This document shows, piece after piece, positions 44,308 through 53,131 of a stretch of 64,000 bases of DNA; the stretch's first letter is position 1, and every line of letters starts with the position of its first letter. Origin of the DNA: Treponema vincentii F0403 (lineage in GTDB: Bacteria; Spirochaetota; Spirochaetia; Treponematales; Treponemataceae). Below the pieces are notes generated by a model, which did not search any database, was not told the DNA's origin, and saw only the letters and a list, made by a program, of their open reading frames with translations. Both the position numbers and the translations under genes were made by a program. The stretch is taken from contig NZ_KE332512.1 of assembly GCF_000412995.1 (NCBI RefSeq), forward strand, positions 492,697 through 556,696, given 5' to 3'.

Positions 44308-45940
44308 GCAGTTTTCCTAAATTTAGTATAGCCCGTACCGAGCCGATAATCAAGAGGCCTACGGCTGCTATCGTCACGACAATCCCCAACACATCACCCC
44401 ACATAACATACCATGTATTGGATTTTTCGGTAAACACCGGAATATCGACACATATATACCCTTCGACAAACGGCGAAAGCATCGCAGTAATATTCCCATG
44501 AGGGCTAATTGCAGCCGTTTGCCCCGAGGCTGTTGCCCGCACCATCGGTAAACGGGTTTCAACCGCCCGAAATACGCTCATGCTTAAATGCTGATATTGA
44601 CACGCAACGCTCTTTGCCCATGCATCATTCGACATATTAACAAATAATTTTGCTCCGTGACGCGCAAAACGCCTCGTAATATAGCCGAATGTATCTTCAA
44701 AGCAAATCGGAACGGAAAACTCCAAACCGTTCACGGAAAAAACCGCCGGCTCATCTCCTTTTTCCCAAAAATGAGTATCATTTGCAACCAATGCATCATA
44801 GATAGCGGGAAAAGTTTTTTTATACGGGAAATGTTCGGTAAAAGGCACCAAATGCATCTTTCGATACCGATCGGGACGAGGCGGCAATACGTTTTCGTGG
44901 GGACGAAAAAGTAAAGCAGCATTATAATCGAGCCTATCCGGTAACCCCTCTTCAGTTACCGCTTTGACGGCATCATCATTTCCAATTAAAAACGGCACCG
45001 GCTGCGCATCCACATAGGTTAGAAGTTCGTGTACAAGCTCAAAGCTGTTTCTATCTTCACGGTACCGATAATGCCAATCGATACGGGGTATAAAAGCTGT
45101 CTCCGGCCATACGACAAGCGCAAGATTGGGATTATCGGCAATTGCTTGATCCGATAGTTTTTTCAGTGTGTTAAAATCCCTTCTATATGCTTCCAGTCCT
45201 CCTACCCACGGATCGGAGTTCGGCTGAATAAGCGCAATACGGGCAGTCGGCAGCTCGTTATAATCCCTCTGAACTGACACACCGTAAATCAGCGCACCAA
45301 TCATACAAAGACACCAGATTAACGCGGAAACACGCTCCCGATATGCAAAGGCGCGGAAGCCGTGCAGCCAGTTCCGCAGAGGCTCCTTGCAATAAGGTTT
45401 TATTCCGGCAGCTATCCATGCAGAAGGGAAGCAAACCAATGCCGAAACTCCCCACACACCGAAAATCGATGCAATTTGAATGAATGGTATAAACTGCCAT
45501 TGCGAATAACCGACCAATCCATACGAAAAGCCGAGGAAACCGAGCGTCTTAATATACTCGTATCCGATCCAGATCAGCCATTGCACGGCAAAACCGTACC
45601 GGGGAAAACAGAGATCTGCTAATTTAAGCAAGGGAATAGTAATCATATAATACAGAAAATATTCCAATGCAACAATATACATTGCCAGCGGATGAAAACC
45701 CCACAGCCAATAACTAAAAATACAGTAATTAAGAACCCCGTAGATTCCTCCCCATAAAAACGACGAACGGAAAGAAATTCTACGGATTAAAATAAAAAGC
45801 GGAACAAAAATAATATAGGCAAGAAACGGCAGCCCGGTTGAAACCAAAAAGCCGGGCTGCGAAAGAGCAAAAAGCGCAGAAGAACTTAGAAGCAGAAAGA
45901 CATTAAGGCTCCAATAGGCAAGCTTTCTACCGCTTTGCAT
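44291..45940 (-). CDS. lnt: Apolipoprotein N-acyltransferase
   Basis: ATG 45940 is chosen because GGAGGA lies 8 bp upstream; the TTG at 45961 overlaps that site. The 549-residue protein has about seven membrane helices and a nitrilase-type domain. The catalytic triad is visible: Glu in VWPETAFIPR, Lys in RKMHLVPFTEHFP and Cys in VPICFEDTFGY. It adds the third acyl chain to lipoproteins, matching the many lipoprotein genes in this window. It overlaps HU by 14 bp. Confidence 0.94.
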   Translation of the reverse strand: MQSGRKLAYWSLNVFLLLSSSALFALSQPGFLVSTGLPFLAYIIFVPLFILIRRISFRSSFLWGGIYGVLNYCIFSYWLWGFHPLAMYIVALEYFLYYMITIPLLKLADLCFPRYGFAVQWLIWIGYEYIKTLGFLGFSYGLVGYSQWQFIPFIQIASIFGVWGVSALVCFPSAWIAAGIKPYCKEPLRNWLHGFRAFAYRERVSALIWCLCMIGALIYGVSVQRDYNELPTARIALIQPNSDPWVGGLEAYRRDFNTLKKLSDQAIADNPNLALVVWPETAFIPRIDWHYRYREDRNSFELVHELLTYVDAQPVPFLIGNDDAVKAVTEEGLPDRLDYNAALLFRPHENVLPPRPDRYRKMHLVPFTEHFPYKKTFPAIYDALVANDTHFWEKGDEPAVFSVNGLEFSVPICFEDTFGYITRRFARHGAKLFVNMSNDAWAKSVACQYQHLSMSVFRAVETRLPMVRATASGQTAAISPHGNITAMLSPFVEGYICVDIPVFTEKSNTWYVMWGDVLGIVVTIAAVGLLIIGSVRAILNLGKLHEKNR

Positions 45941-46265
45941 CCGGAGCGTCCTCCTCCACAAGCGGACGAACAGCAGCGCTCAATATTTTTCCCGGCCGGA
46001 ATACGACCACGGAATGGTCTGCAGTGTCAACCAATTCGCCCGTTTTAGGATTCCGCATACCTTTTCGTCCTTTGCGGAACTGTACTGAAAATGTACCGAA
46101 ACCGCGTATTTCTATTGTTTCGCCTCTTTCCAGAGCTTGAAACATCTCTGCAAAGAATAAATCGCTAACGGAATGAATATCCTTTAGCATGTGATCCGAT
46201 TTTTTGTAAATTGCATCGACAATACTTGTTTTTGTTTGTTTATTTATCTGCTTATGTTTACTCAT
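45927..46265 (-). CDS. HU/IHF-family DNA-binding protein
   Basis: ATG 46265 has GGAAGG 6 bp upstream; the longer ORF has no site. The 112-residue protein has the HU fold with the DNA-clamping arm IRGFGTFSVQFRKGRKG and RNPKTGE, and a short acidic tail. It is longer at the N-terminus than E. coli HU. It is the first gene of the lnt-bactofilin-cinA run. Confidence 0.92.
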   Translation of the reverse strand: MSKHKQINKQTKTSIVDAIYKKSDHMLKDIHSVSDLFFAEMFQALERGETIEIRGFGTFSVQFRKGRKGMRNPKTGELVDTADHSVVVFRPGKILSAAVRPLVEEDAPDAKR

Positions 46266-46541
46266 CTTTAACCTTCCAGTTGGAATACAAAACTTAGTAT
46301 AAAAGCAGCCTTTAAAACAGCAGCACAAACAGTGAACAATAAAGTTAAAAAGCCGGCTGCTGCTCTAAAAAGGCAGAAGCGTAAGGAGTGTCATTTATAT
46401 TATATTATCCATATTCAGTTTGTACTCCATCAGATCGATAGATACACTATTCAATAGAAAACAGTTCTTAAAATACACTGCAATTCGATTGACAAAATAA
46501 AAAAGAATAAGGGATAATGAAAATGTAAAAAGATAAATACG

Positions 46542-46814
46542 CTATTTTTGTAAAAAAGTTACATTATACAACTTTTGCATACGGGACTTCTTTCGTGCAG
46601 CAGCATTTTTTGTAATAATTCCCTTTCGAGCAGCGCTATCAAGCTGATGCGCAAGTTCTTTCAATAAAGTCATAGCCGATTCGGCATTTTTTTCAACAAC
46701 AGCAAGCGTATATTTTTTAGCACAGGTTCGCGCTGCCGATTTCACCGATTTATTATGAATACGGCGAACTTCGCTTTGTTTATGCCGTTTTATAGCAGAT
46801 GCATTATTTGCCAT
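46542..46814 (-). CDS. rpsT: Ribosomal protein S20
   Basis: The 90-residue Lys/Arg-rich protein has SAIKRHKQSEVRRIHNKSVKS and the C-terminal LDSAARKGIITKNAAARKKS of S20. A TTGGAGG site precedes ATG 46814. Confidence 0.96.
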   Translation of the reverse strand: MANNASAIKRHKQSEVRRIHNKSVKSAARTCAKKYTLAVVEKNAESAMTLLKELAHQLDSAARKGIITKNAAARKKSRMQKLYNVTFLQK

Positions 46815-46862
46815 TTAAAAACCTCCAATAAAATTACTAGCATACAATACAGAATGCTAATA

Positions 46863-48092
46863 TTAAACCATATCAATCTTTTTTGCAATAGCTGCCCGTA
46901 ATTTCTTTTCTTCTTCGGCAGAAAGGCCAAGAGCAACAGCATTATCAAGATCATGTAAGGCCAAGATAAGCTGATTTTCTTGGAAATAAGCCAACGCACG
47001 CCTAAAATAAACATGCGCTTGATACCCGTTTATTTCAAGCGACTTGGTAAACATAGCGATTGCATCAGGATTTTTATCCATCATCATCAATACAATACCG
47101 GCATAGTAATACGAGCGGAAATTTTTAGGATTTTCATTAAGGCTTGCAGAAAAATCTTTATATGCCCTTTCATAAGCTCCTTGAGCAAAAAAAGCCATAC
47201 CGCGATGTTTATAAACAATAGAAGCCACTAATGCGTTCGGTTTTTGGTCTAATATCTTAGTATACAGAGTCTCCGCCGTTGCAAAATCACCGCAATTATG
47301 AGCCCTGATAGCATGGAAAATCATACTATCGATTGTTTCCAAAACCGAATTATTTGCCGATTCCATAGCAGTTTTTTCTTCAGCCTCTGCAGAATCGCCG
47401 AGCAGTCCGTTTGTAAACTCATCGGCACGCAAATAAAACTGTTCACGCCGTTTATCCAATTCAGTATTCAAACTGTTTTGAGCATCTCTAATTTCTTGAA
47501 ACAGAATATCGGCAAGGCTGAGGCTTGCATTGATGGAAGCAAACTTCCGTTTAAGCGGAAAATCAAAAGGGGAAAATTCAAATTTATAAATCAGTTCATG
47601 CTCAACTTCCGCCCATGCATCCTGTAAAATCGTTCTAATTTGGACTTCAAATATCAGATTTTCCGGCAGCAATAGACCGACCTTAAAGCTCTCGGGGATA
47701 TCGGCTAAAATATGGGTAGATTCATAGCCGAATTCCCGAAACGTACGACCTGCCCCCTTCCGTTCTACTTCTCTAACGGTAAAATTTTTTACCAAAAGGT
47801 CTTCCACTTCACCAAGGTTTTGCAAAAAAGGGCATACAATCCGAATACCGATTAAATCGGTAACAACCGGAAATTTAATTGCAGGATCTGCCGGGGGAAA
47901 TTTTAATAACTTTGCATAATAGCTGTCAAAACTTTTTACCCGTGTTTTATACGCGGGCAGCGCCGATACCTTAACAATTGATCGCAAATGGTCTTCAAGA
48001 CGCTTTAATAAGACGGTAAAATGCGCATGATATTCATTATACTGTTTTTTTAATTGATTTTTATCTGGTATCCATACGGTATCGACTGACAT
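46863..48092 (-). CDS. RelA/SpoT-type synthetase domain protein with C-terminal TPRs
   Basis: The 409-residue protein opens with a RelA/SpoT synthetase-like domain (residues about 25-230): TDLIGIRIVCPFLQNLGEV, FGYESTHILADIP, FEVQIRTILQDAWAEVEHELIYKFE. Tetratricopeptide repeats (about 260-405: HRGMAFFAQGAYERAYKDFS, YYAGIVLMMMDKNPDAIAMF) follow. It probably makes or binds (p)ppGpp; the TPRs suggest regulation by a partner. There is no hydrolase domain. Confidence 0.85.
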   Translation of the reverse strand: MSVDTVWIPDKNQLKKQYNEYHAHFTVLLKRLEDHLRSIVKVSALPAYKTRVKSFDSYYAKLLKFPPADPAIKFPVVTDLIGIRIVCPFLQNLGEVEDLLVKNFTVREVERKGAGRTFREFGYESTHILADIPESFKVGLLLPENLIFEVQIRTILQDAWAEVEHELIYKFEFSPFDFPLKRKFASINASLSLADILFQEIRDAQNSLNTELDKRREQFYLRADEFTNGLLGDSAEAEEKTAMESANNSVLETIDSMIFHAIRAHNCGDFATAETLYTKILDQKPNALVASIVYKHRGMAFFAQGAYERAYKDFSASLNENPKNFRSYYYAGIVLMMMDKNPDAIAMFTKSLEINGYQAHVYFRRALAYFQENQLILALHDLDNAVALGLSAEEEKKLRAAIAKKIDMV

Positions 48093-48112
48093 AACGAAAC
48101 TCGAAACAAAAA

Positions 48113-48139
48113 AATAGGCGGTAGAATATACCGCCTATT
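48113..48139 (-). terminator. Rho-independent terminator of flaA
   Basis: AATAGGCGGTA (48113-48123) pairs perfectly with TACCGCCTATT (48129-48139) around a 5-nt loop. On the minus strand a T run follows (TTTTTTTG). Confidence 0.9.
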
Positions 48140-48159
48140 CATTATCAGCTTACCACTGA

Positions 48160-49221
48160 CTATTGCTTTGTATTTTCGGCAGCAGCAGCTGAACCTTCAG
48201 AAGGAGTAAAGCCGGCTTCGGTTGCCATCTTCTCCTGCTCTAAGAAGCGGAGAACTTGTGTTTGACCGAAACGGGCAACTTCACGCTGCATACGCTCATT
48301 GTTCAATTTTGTCTGGATACCCCAGATATCTTCATCCGCAAAATCACGTACGGTGTTCAACACGGCTTTGTCATAGATGAGTTTAACATCTTTGAAGTAA
48401 CCTACAAAAGATCCGCCTTCATGTGCTGCATCACGAGTTACCAAGAATCCTTCAAATGTGCAGTACGGGAGTGAAGTAGGATAGGCAGGATAGATGCGGG
48501 TTTCACGGCTGCGTACATCGCTCAAATATGCAGGATTGTTCCATACAAGCTCTTTCCATCCGTCAAACAGCAAATAACCCATGAAATAGCGTTTTACTTC
48601 ATTCTTTTCATTGCGGATGAGTACATACAGCCCATGGGGGAAATTCATACCATAGGTATTAACTGCAATAGACTTGATGACACCGGTATTGCGTACAACG
48701 CCGTATCCGTCTTCAAAGCGGCCTTTTCCGGAAGCTTTTTCTTCATCAGTGGCTTCCTGAACATTTCCCTGATCATCAACCTGTGCAAGCGGTTCATATA
48801 CGGGGATATCAAAAGTGGGTTCAATCGTAGCACTTGCATTGTGTGCCCAAAGCGGGAATTCAATGCGGACACCCATTAAGGTTTGGCCTGCAAAATTTTT
48901 CGCTTCATCGCTTACTTTTGATTCAGCGGCATGAGAAACCGCAACAGCAGTAGGATTGCGGGAAGAAGAGTTCAAAACCACTTCCCATTGACCGATAGCC
49001 AATGATGTTCTCATCAGAGCCTTCTGCTCATCGGTGTAGGTAGAACCTGCGACGGTAGCATAATCCATAACCGTTCTGCGGTTTTGAGTCATGGCGCCGT
49101 TCTTATCCGCAAGGATATCTGCGTTCAATAACGCAAAGTCAACCAAAATTGCTTCTTCAGCAACCGCAAATGCACCGATAAAGAGAAGTGCAATTGCTAC
49201 AAGTATGCTTGTTCTTTTCAT
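48160..49221 (-). CDS. flaA: Flagellar filament sheath protein FlaA
   Basis: The 353-residue protein has a signal peptide (ALLFIGAFAVAEEA) and matches spirochaetal FlaA: VDFALLNADILADKNGAMTQN, NFAGQTLMGVRIEFPLWAHN, VNTYGMNFPHGLYVLIRN, RYFMGYLLFDGWKELVWNNP. FlaA coats the FlaB core of the periplasmic flagellum. AAGGAG precedes ATG 49221. A consensus sigma70 promoter and a strong terminator make it monocistronic and highly expressed. Confidence 0.95.
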   Translation of the reverse strand: MKRTSILVAIALLFIGAFAVAEEAILVDFALLNADILADKNGAMTQNRRTVMDYATVAGSTYTDEQKALMRTSLAIGQWEVVLNSSSRNPTAVAVSHAAESKVSDEAKNFAGQTLMGVRIEFPLWAHNASATIEPTFDIPVYEPLAQVDDQGNVQEATDEEKASGKGRFEDGYGVVRNTGVIKSIAVNTYGMNFPHGLYVLIRNEKNEVKRYFMGYLLFDGWKELVWNNPAYLSDVRSRETRIYPAYPTSLPYCTFEGFLVTRDAAHEGGSFVGYFKDVKLIYDKAVLNTVRDFADEDIWGIQTKLNNERMQREVARFGQTQVLRFLEQEKMATEAGFTPSEGSAAAAENTKQ

Positions 49222-49265
49222 TCAAAAGCTCCTTTTCCATTGTTAAGAATGCCCTGTTGAAAATA

Positions 49266-49294
49266 AGTATACGAAAGATACCTATTCTTGTCAA
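49266..49294 (-). promoter_or_regulatory. Sigma70 promoter of flaA
   Basis: TTGACA (49289-49294), 17-bp spacer, TATACT (49266-49271). No sigma28-type sequence was seen. Confidence 0.85.
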
Positions 49295-49364
49295 CTCTTT
49301 TTATTATCGGCTAAAACATGAGAATTTTTTATATATGTAAAGCGGTTTTTTAGTAAAGCGTTTT

Positions 49365-49817
49365 TTAGAGCTGCTGATATGCCGGCACACCGTCGATATA
49401 AAAATAAACGGAATCGATATGCTTACAGTTTACGGTGATATTTTTTTGCAGTAAAGTATAAACGGTATAAAAATCGGGGGTTTTAACAGCGGGTGTTAAA
49501 ACTTGAGCGGGTAAATCGACATAAAGTGCGTTATCCCGGACAAAGCAGCTGCGGAGCCGTAACTGAGGATCGGCAAACCGTAAAAAGCGGTGATCGGAAG
49601 GGCCGAGCAGCAGTTCATTGACAAGCGATACGGCAAATTCCGATTCGGGAAGCTGAGGCAGATACCGCTCTTCAACGCCGACAGTATGATCGTTTGCCGG
49701 AAAATATAAAAGCGTACGTTCCATTTTAGGACTCATCATATACGATACAAACAACACTCCGGAAATTACAGCGAGAAGCCCCCAGCATATCAGCCTCGGC
49801 TTTGTAAAAAAGTTCAT
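49365..49817 (-). CDS. GerMN-domain protein (membrane-anchored)
   Basis: The 150-residue protein has one N-terminal helix (ICWGLLAVISGVLFVSYMM) and a GerMN domain (LLYFPANDHTVGVEER, AVSLVNELLLGPSDHRFLRF, ALYVDLPAQVLTP). The domain is known from GerM and LpqB of spore formers and actinobacteria; in a non-sporulating spirochaete the role is unknown, but linkage to the amidase suggests cell-wall work. A second GerMN gene lies at 58461. Confidence 0.8.
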   Translation of the reverse strand: MNFFTKPRLICWGLLAVISGVLFVSYMMSPKMERTLLYFPANDHTVGVEERYLPQLPESEFAVSLVNELLLGPSDHRFLRFADPQLRLRSCFVRDNALYVDLPAQVLTPAVKTPDFYTVYTLLQKNITVNCKHIDSVYFYIDGVPAYQQL

Positions 49818-49835
49818 ATTTTACCTTACCTATCA

Positions 49836-50328
49836 GGGTAATCGCATCAGATATTTTTTGAAAATCCCCGCAGAATAATTAAGGCTGTTCAACCTTTCCT
49901 TTTAAAAATATGCGGGCATCTGCGTTGTCGCTACGCCGAAATAAATACTCGCCATATACCCGATATGTCTCCGTTTTATTTCGGCTAGGCTCCTAGCATC
50001 TGCTCCGCCTATTTTTAAAAGGCTTACGGAAAGATTTTCAAAAACAGTCCATTTTTCTGCGATTCTTATCCATTTGTCTGATGCGATTACCCTGCTTTTA
50101 ACAATAAATCGCACGAAATTTTGTTTCTTTAAAATGCGACAGTTGAACAAAATATAAATTTTGGAAACTGTTGCATTGGTGCGCTGAAAGCGCACGCACC
50201 AATAAGCAAGTTTTCTTTCGAAAACTTGACGGTTAAGGTGAGCGGCGCCATCTTAGACGCTCACCTTATACCTTTGAAATTTCGTGCAAAAGGAAGGTAA
50301 CCGCTCAAATATTTCTCGTGCGGTTACC
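49836..50328. repeat. Modular palindrome, copy 4 (large, with nested hairpins)
   Basis: This fills the 520-bp gene-free region. Module A arms GGGTAATCGCATCAGA (49836-49851) pair perfectly with 50077-50092. In the core the usual hairpin is replaced by a larger palindrome (CCTTTTAAAAATA... / ...TATTTTTAAAAGG; GCCGAAATAAA / TTTATTTCGGC). Module B arms (near 50110 and 50277-50287, CGCACGAAATTT / AAATTTCGTGC) enclose four smaller hairpins: GACAGTT/AACTGTT, TGGTGCG/CGCACCA, AAGTTTTC/GAAAACTT and GGTGAGCG/CGCTCACC. Module C is GGTAACCGC/GCGGTTACC (50296-50304, 50320-50328). Confidence 0.85.
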
Positions 50329-50337
50329 CAATTTTAC

Positions 50338-51372
50338 CTATTGACTCTCGAAGCGAGAGATAAATGCGGTGAGGCCATTATATATGCCCTGTGCGCATTT
50401 TTGCAAGTAGGAGGGGGTATTCAGCCGCTTTGCTTCTTCGGGATTGCTTACAAAACCAAGCTCGATAAGGACGCTCGGCATCTTTGCGTTCCGCACGACG
50501 AACCATTCTTTTTCTTTTAAACCGCGGTTTTTGCTTTCCTTACCGATCTGTGCCTCCAAACCGTCAGAAATATTTTTTGCAATCAAAATACTTTCGGTAG
50601 AAAATTCTTCTTCAAGCATCGAATTTAAAATATGTACAATTTCTTTCGATGCAGTATTCTTGTCGATTAAATCACGGCGATAGTCGGGAGGTAAATACCA
50701 AACCTCAAAACCGTAAGGTTTTTTATTGAACGGAGAAGCGTTTGCATGAATCGAAATATACAGTATCGCCTCGTTTTTTTTGAGCGAAACCTTATTTGCC
50801 ATTTCGACCCGTTCCTCCAAACTGGGATACGTATCACCCGAGCGGGTAAGGAGAATTTTTTTATCGGGATAATTTTTAGATAACATATCATAGAGCGTAA
50901 CAGAAACGGTTAACGCAATATTTTTCTCATACACGGGAATAGTCTTACCGTTTTCGACATAAGAACCGACGGTACCGGGATCTTTTCCACCGTGCCCGGG
51001 ATCGATGAGAATTGCGCCGACACGGAAAAACGAGCCGGTATCAAACTGCTTAAAGAAATCTTCCAGCTGGGTAAAGAGCGCTGCGGGGAGCTGGGGGTGA
51101 GCGTTAGTCCCTATCTGAGGAGCTTGAGCGAGCACTGTTTCACGGTAGTCAAAAAATACGAGCGGACGGCCGATCCGGCACTGCGCCGTATGATCGCCGA
51201 CAGTGAAGGTGATTTCCTGTGAAAGCGGATCCCATGTCAGATCTGCGTCAAGCGCTTTTGCAGCGTCAAGCACAGAGACGGTTTTATCGGCTGCAAGTGC
51301 GGGAACACAGCTCAGCAAAAAGAAGAGAATGCCGGTAATAAAAAATTTACTGTTATGCCTTTTCGCAGTCAT
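50338..51372 (-). CDS. N-acetylmuramoyl-L-alanine amidase
   Basis: The 344-residue exported protein has a signal peptide (GILFFLLSCVPALAADK), an AMIN-like N-terminal half and a C-terminal Amidase_3 domain with zinc ligands in ILIDPGHGGKDPG, YEKNIAL and ISIHANAS, plus a late catalytic Glu in LIELGFVSNPEE. It cuts the MurNAc-L-Ala bond during cell separation. It overlaps the ATP-grasp gene by 20 bp. Confidence 0.9.
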   Translation of the reverse strand: MTAKRHNSKFFITGILFFLLSCVPALAADKTVSVLDAAKALDADLTWDPLSQEITFTVGDHTAQCRIGRPLVFFDYRETVLAQAPQIGTNAHPQLPAALFTQLEDFFKQFDTGSFFRVGAILIDPGHGGKDPGTVGSYVENGKTIPVYEKNIALTVSVTLYDMLSKNYPDKKILLTRSGDTYPSLEERVEMANKVSLKKNEAILYISIHANASPFNKKPYGFEVWYLPPDYRRDLIDKNTASKEIVHILNSMLEEEFSTESILIAKNISDGLEAQIGKESKNRGLKEKEWFVVRNAKMPSVLIELGFVSNPEEAKRLNTPSYLQKCAQGIYNGLTAFISRFESQ

Positions 51373-53131
51373 ACCGATAGAGTAATCCTTGCAGTCCGCC
51401 GCGGATTAGCGCCTTCCAATATCCGTTCTTCCGCTGCATATCCGGAGAAGCGGCGGAGCTGCTTTCCGCCGGAACTGAACACAGCACGGCAGCCAGTCCC
51501 GGTTCTTCGCCGAGCGCCTGACGCAGCAGTTCCCGCAGCGTCCTTCCTTGCAGGTCGCGGGCGGAATCGAGCGCAGCGGTTAAAAAGCACGGCAGGATAA
51601 ACCCGTCTTTTTCTTCGTAAGCCGCATCCGCGAGTAAGCGCTCGAAAAAAACACCCGAAGCGGCAGAGTCGGCGCCGATGAGCGGCTCCGTAAATTGCAG
51701 AAAATTCGGCGGAAATGCCCGCTGTTCTGCGGGAGAACGCACATCGGCTAAAAACGCTTCGGTTTCCGCGACATGGGGTTTAAGCCTCAGTACGATTTTA
51801 CGGCAGGCAGTCTCGCTTGCCTGCACCGCTTCGAGGCGGCTCGGCGCAGCGCTCAATACGTTGCCGCATTTTTCCACATTGTTCTGCGGAAACACCACCG
51901 TATCGCCTGCACCGGCACGGGGAAACACATCTTTTACGAAGGGCACTGCGCGCGCGGCTTCCAAGCCGCTGACGGCCGCCGCCTGCCCAGGGATGGAAAT
52001 CCATGCCCGCTCTGCAGAAACAAACGAACAGTTCTGTTTAAGCGGCACTACGAAATGATCCTTGCCGCAGGTGTGCAGCCGGGGCGAACCGCCGAGCGCT
52101 AACGTCAGCGCCGCCGCCGTAATATCCAGCCCGGAACTGTAGGGAACAGTCCAGCCGGACATGTAGCCGCCTGAAAGACGGGCGGCGATCTCTCCGACAA
52201 AAGCCTTACCGCCCCGCACTAAAATATCACCCTTCACCGCTCCGTCAGTTAAGCCGAGCGCATGAACGCCGCGCTCAAACACGGAAATAACCTCATCGGC
52301 AATTTCTTGGGGGCAATCCGACGGGATGGTATGCCCCATCTCGATAAAATACGGCGGAAAAAAGATATGCCGATCGGCAAGCGCGGTTACATAAAGCCGC
52401 CCGCCGAAGATCAGCCCTTCTATAGAAAACTCGCTTCCTTCTATGTATTCTTCAACAATGACGCGCCCGCTCCGCGAATACCGCACGGCGGTTGCCGCCG
52501 CTTCCCGTAAACCGGAAATATCTTTGACCAGCGAACACCCGCGGGCGCCCATGTTATCGACGGGCTTTACCACCAAGGGGAAACGCCCTGCAAGTTCTCC
52601 AAGCAGAACGGCAAGCCGCTCACGCGTACCGGACTCAAACTCGGAGACGCTCCTACCGGCAGCTGCAAAAGGTTCCGCCGCTCCGGCCGGAACCGCAGCA
52701 TGTAAAACAGCGCCCGCAGAGGCAGAAGTTTCAAGATCGGCGGCGGTCAATTCGATAAAAGCAGGAGACGGAACGCCGGCTTTACGGAAACATTCGCGCA
52801 TCCGCACCTTGTCCGTCGCATTGAGCGCTGCTTCCAGTGTGTGCCCGCGCAAGCCGCAGGCAGCCGCGATCGCGGCAACTGCGGCGGAGAAATCCGTCGC
52901 GGCGGTAAACACCGCATCGAGTCCGCCATTCTGCTGTAAATACCGCGCATAGTCGATGAGGCGCGCGGTATCTTTTAAGTCGATGCATACGAACTCATCG
53001 GCTTCTCCTGCGCACACTGCGGACGGATTTCCGTCGGCTGCAACAACGGTGCAGCCGAGCGCGCGGGCAGCGCGTATCGCAACGCCCTGCATAAACCCCG
53101 CACCGAGCATAAACACCCGTTTTTTAGTCAT
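51353..53131 (-). CDS. ATP-grasp enzyme of a sugar/amino-acid ligation type
   Basis: ATG 53131 has GGGAG 6 bp upstream. The 592-residue protein begins with a Rossmann-like preATP-grasp domain (MLGAGFMQGVAIRAARALG) and an ATP-grasp domain (about 95-310: FPLVVKPVDNMGARGCSLV, VIVEEYIEGSEFSIEGLIF, VGEIAARLSGGYMSG). About 280 further residues of unclear type follow. It resembles carboxylate-amine ligases in glycan clusters. The acceptor is unknown; it joins the SpsF/PseG-like fusion with an 8-bp overlap. Confidence 0.8.
   Translation of the reverse strand: MTKKRVFMLGAGFMQGVAIRAARALGCTVVAADGNPSAVCAGEADEFVCIDLKDTARLIDYARYLQQNGGLDAVFTAATDFSAAVAAIAAACGLRGHTLEAALNATDKVRMRECFRKAGVPSPAFIELTAADLETSASAGAVLHAAVPAGAAEPFAAAGRSVSEFESGTRERLAVLLGELAGRFPLVVKPVDNMGARGCSLVKDISGLREAAATAVRYSRSGRVIVEEYIEGSEFSIEGLIFGGRLYVTALADRHIFFPPYFIEMGHTIPSDCPQEIADEVISVFERGVHALGLTDGAVKGDILVRGGKAFVGEIAARLSGGYMSGWTVPYSSGLDITAAALTLALGGSPRLHTCGKDHFVVPLKQNCSFVSAERAWISIPGQAAAVSGLEAARAVPFVKDVFPRAGAGDTVVFPQNNVEKCGNVLSAAPSRLEAVQASETACRKIVLRLKPHVAETEAFLADVRSPAEQRAFPPNFLQFTEPLIGADSAASGVFFERLLADAAYEEKDGFILPCFLTAALDSARDLQGRTLRELLRQALGEEPGLAAVLCSVPAESSSAASPDMQRKNGYWKALIRGGLQGLLYRYDCEKA

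Noticed and set aside
46329-46541. Promoter for HU (TATAAT near 46395)
   Set aside because: No -35 hexamer at acceptable spacing was found; not listed as a feature.
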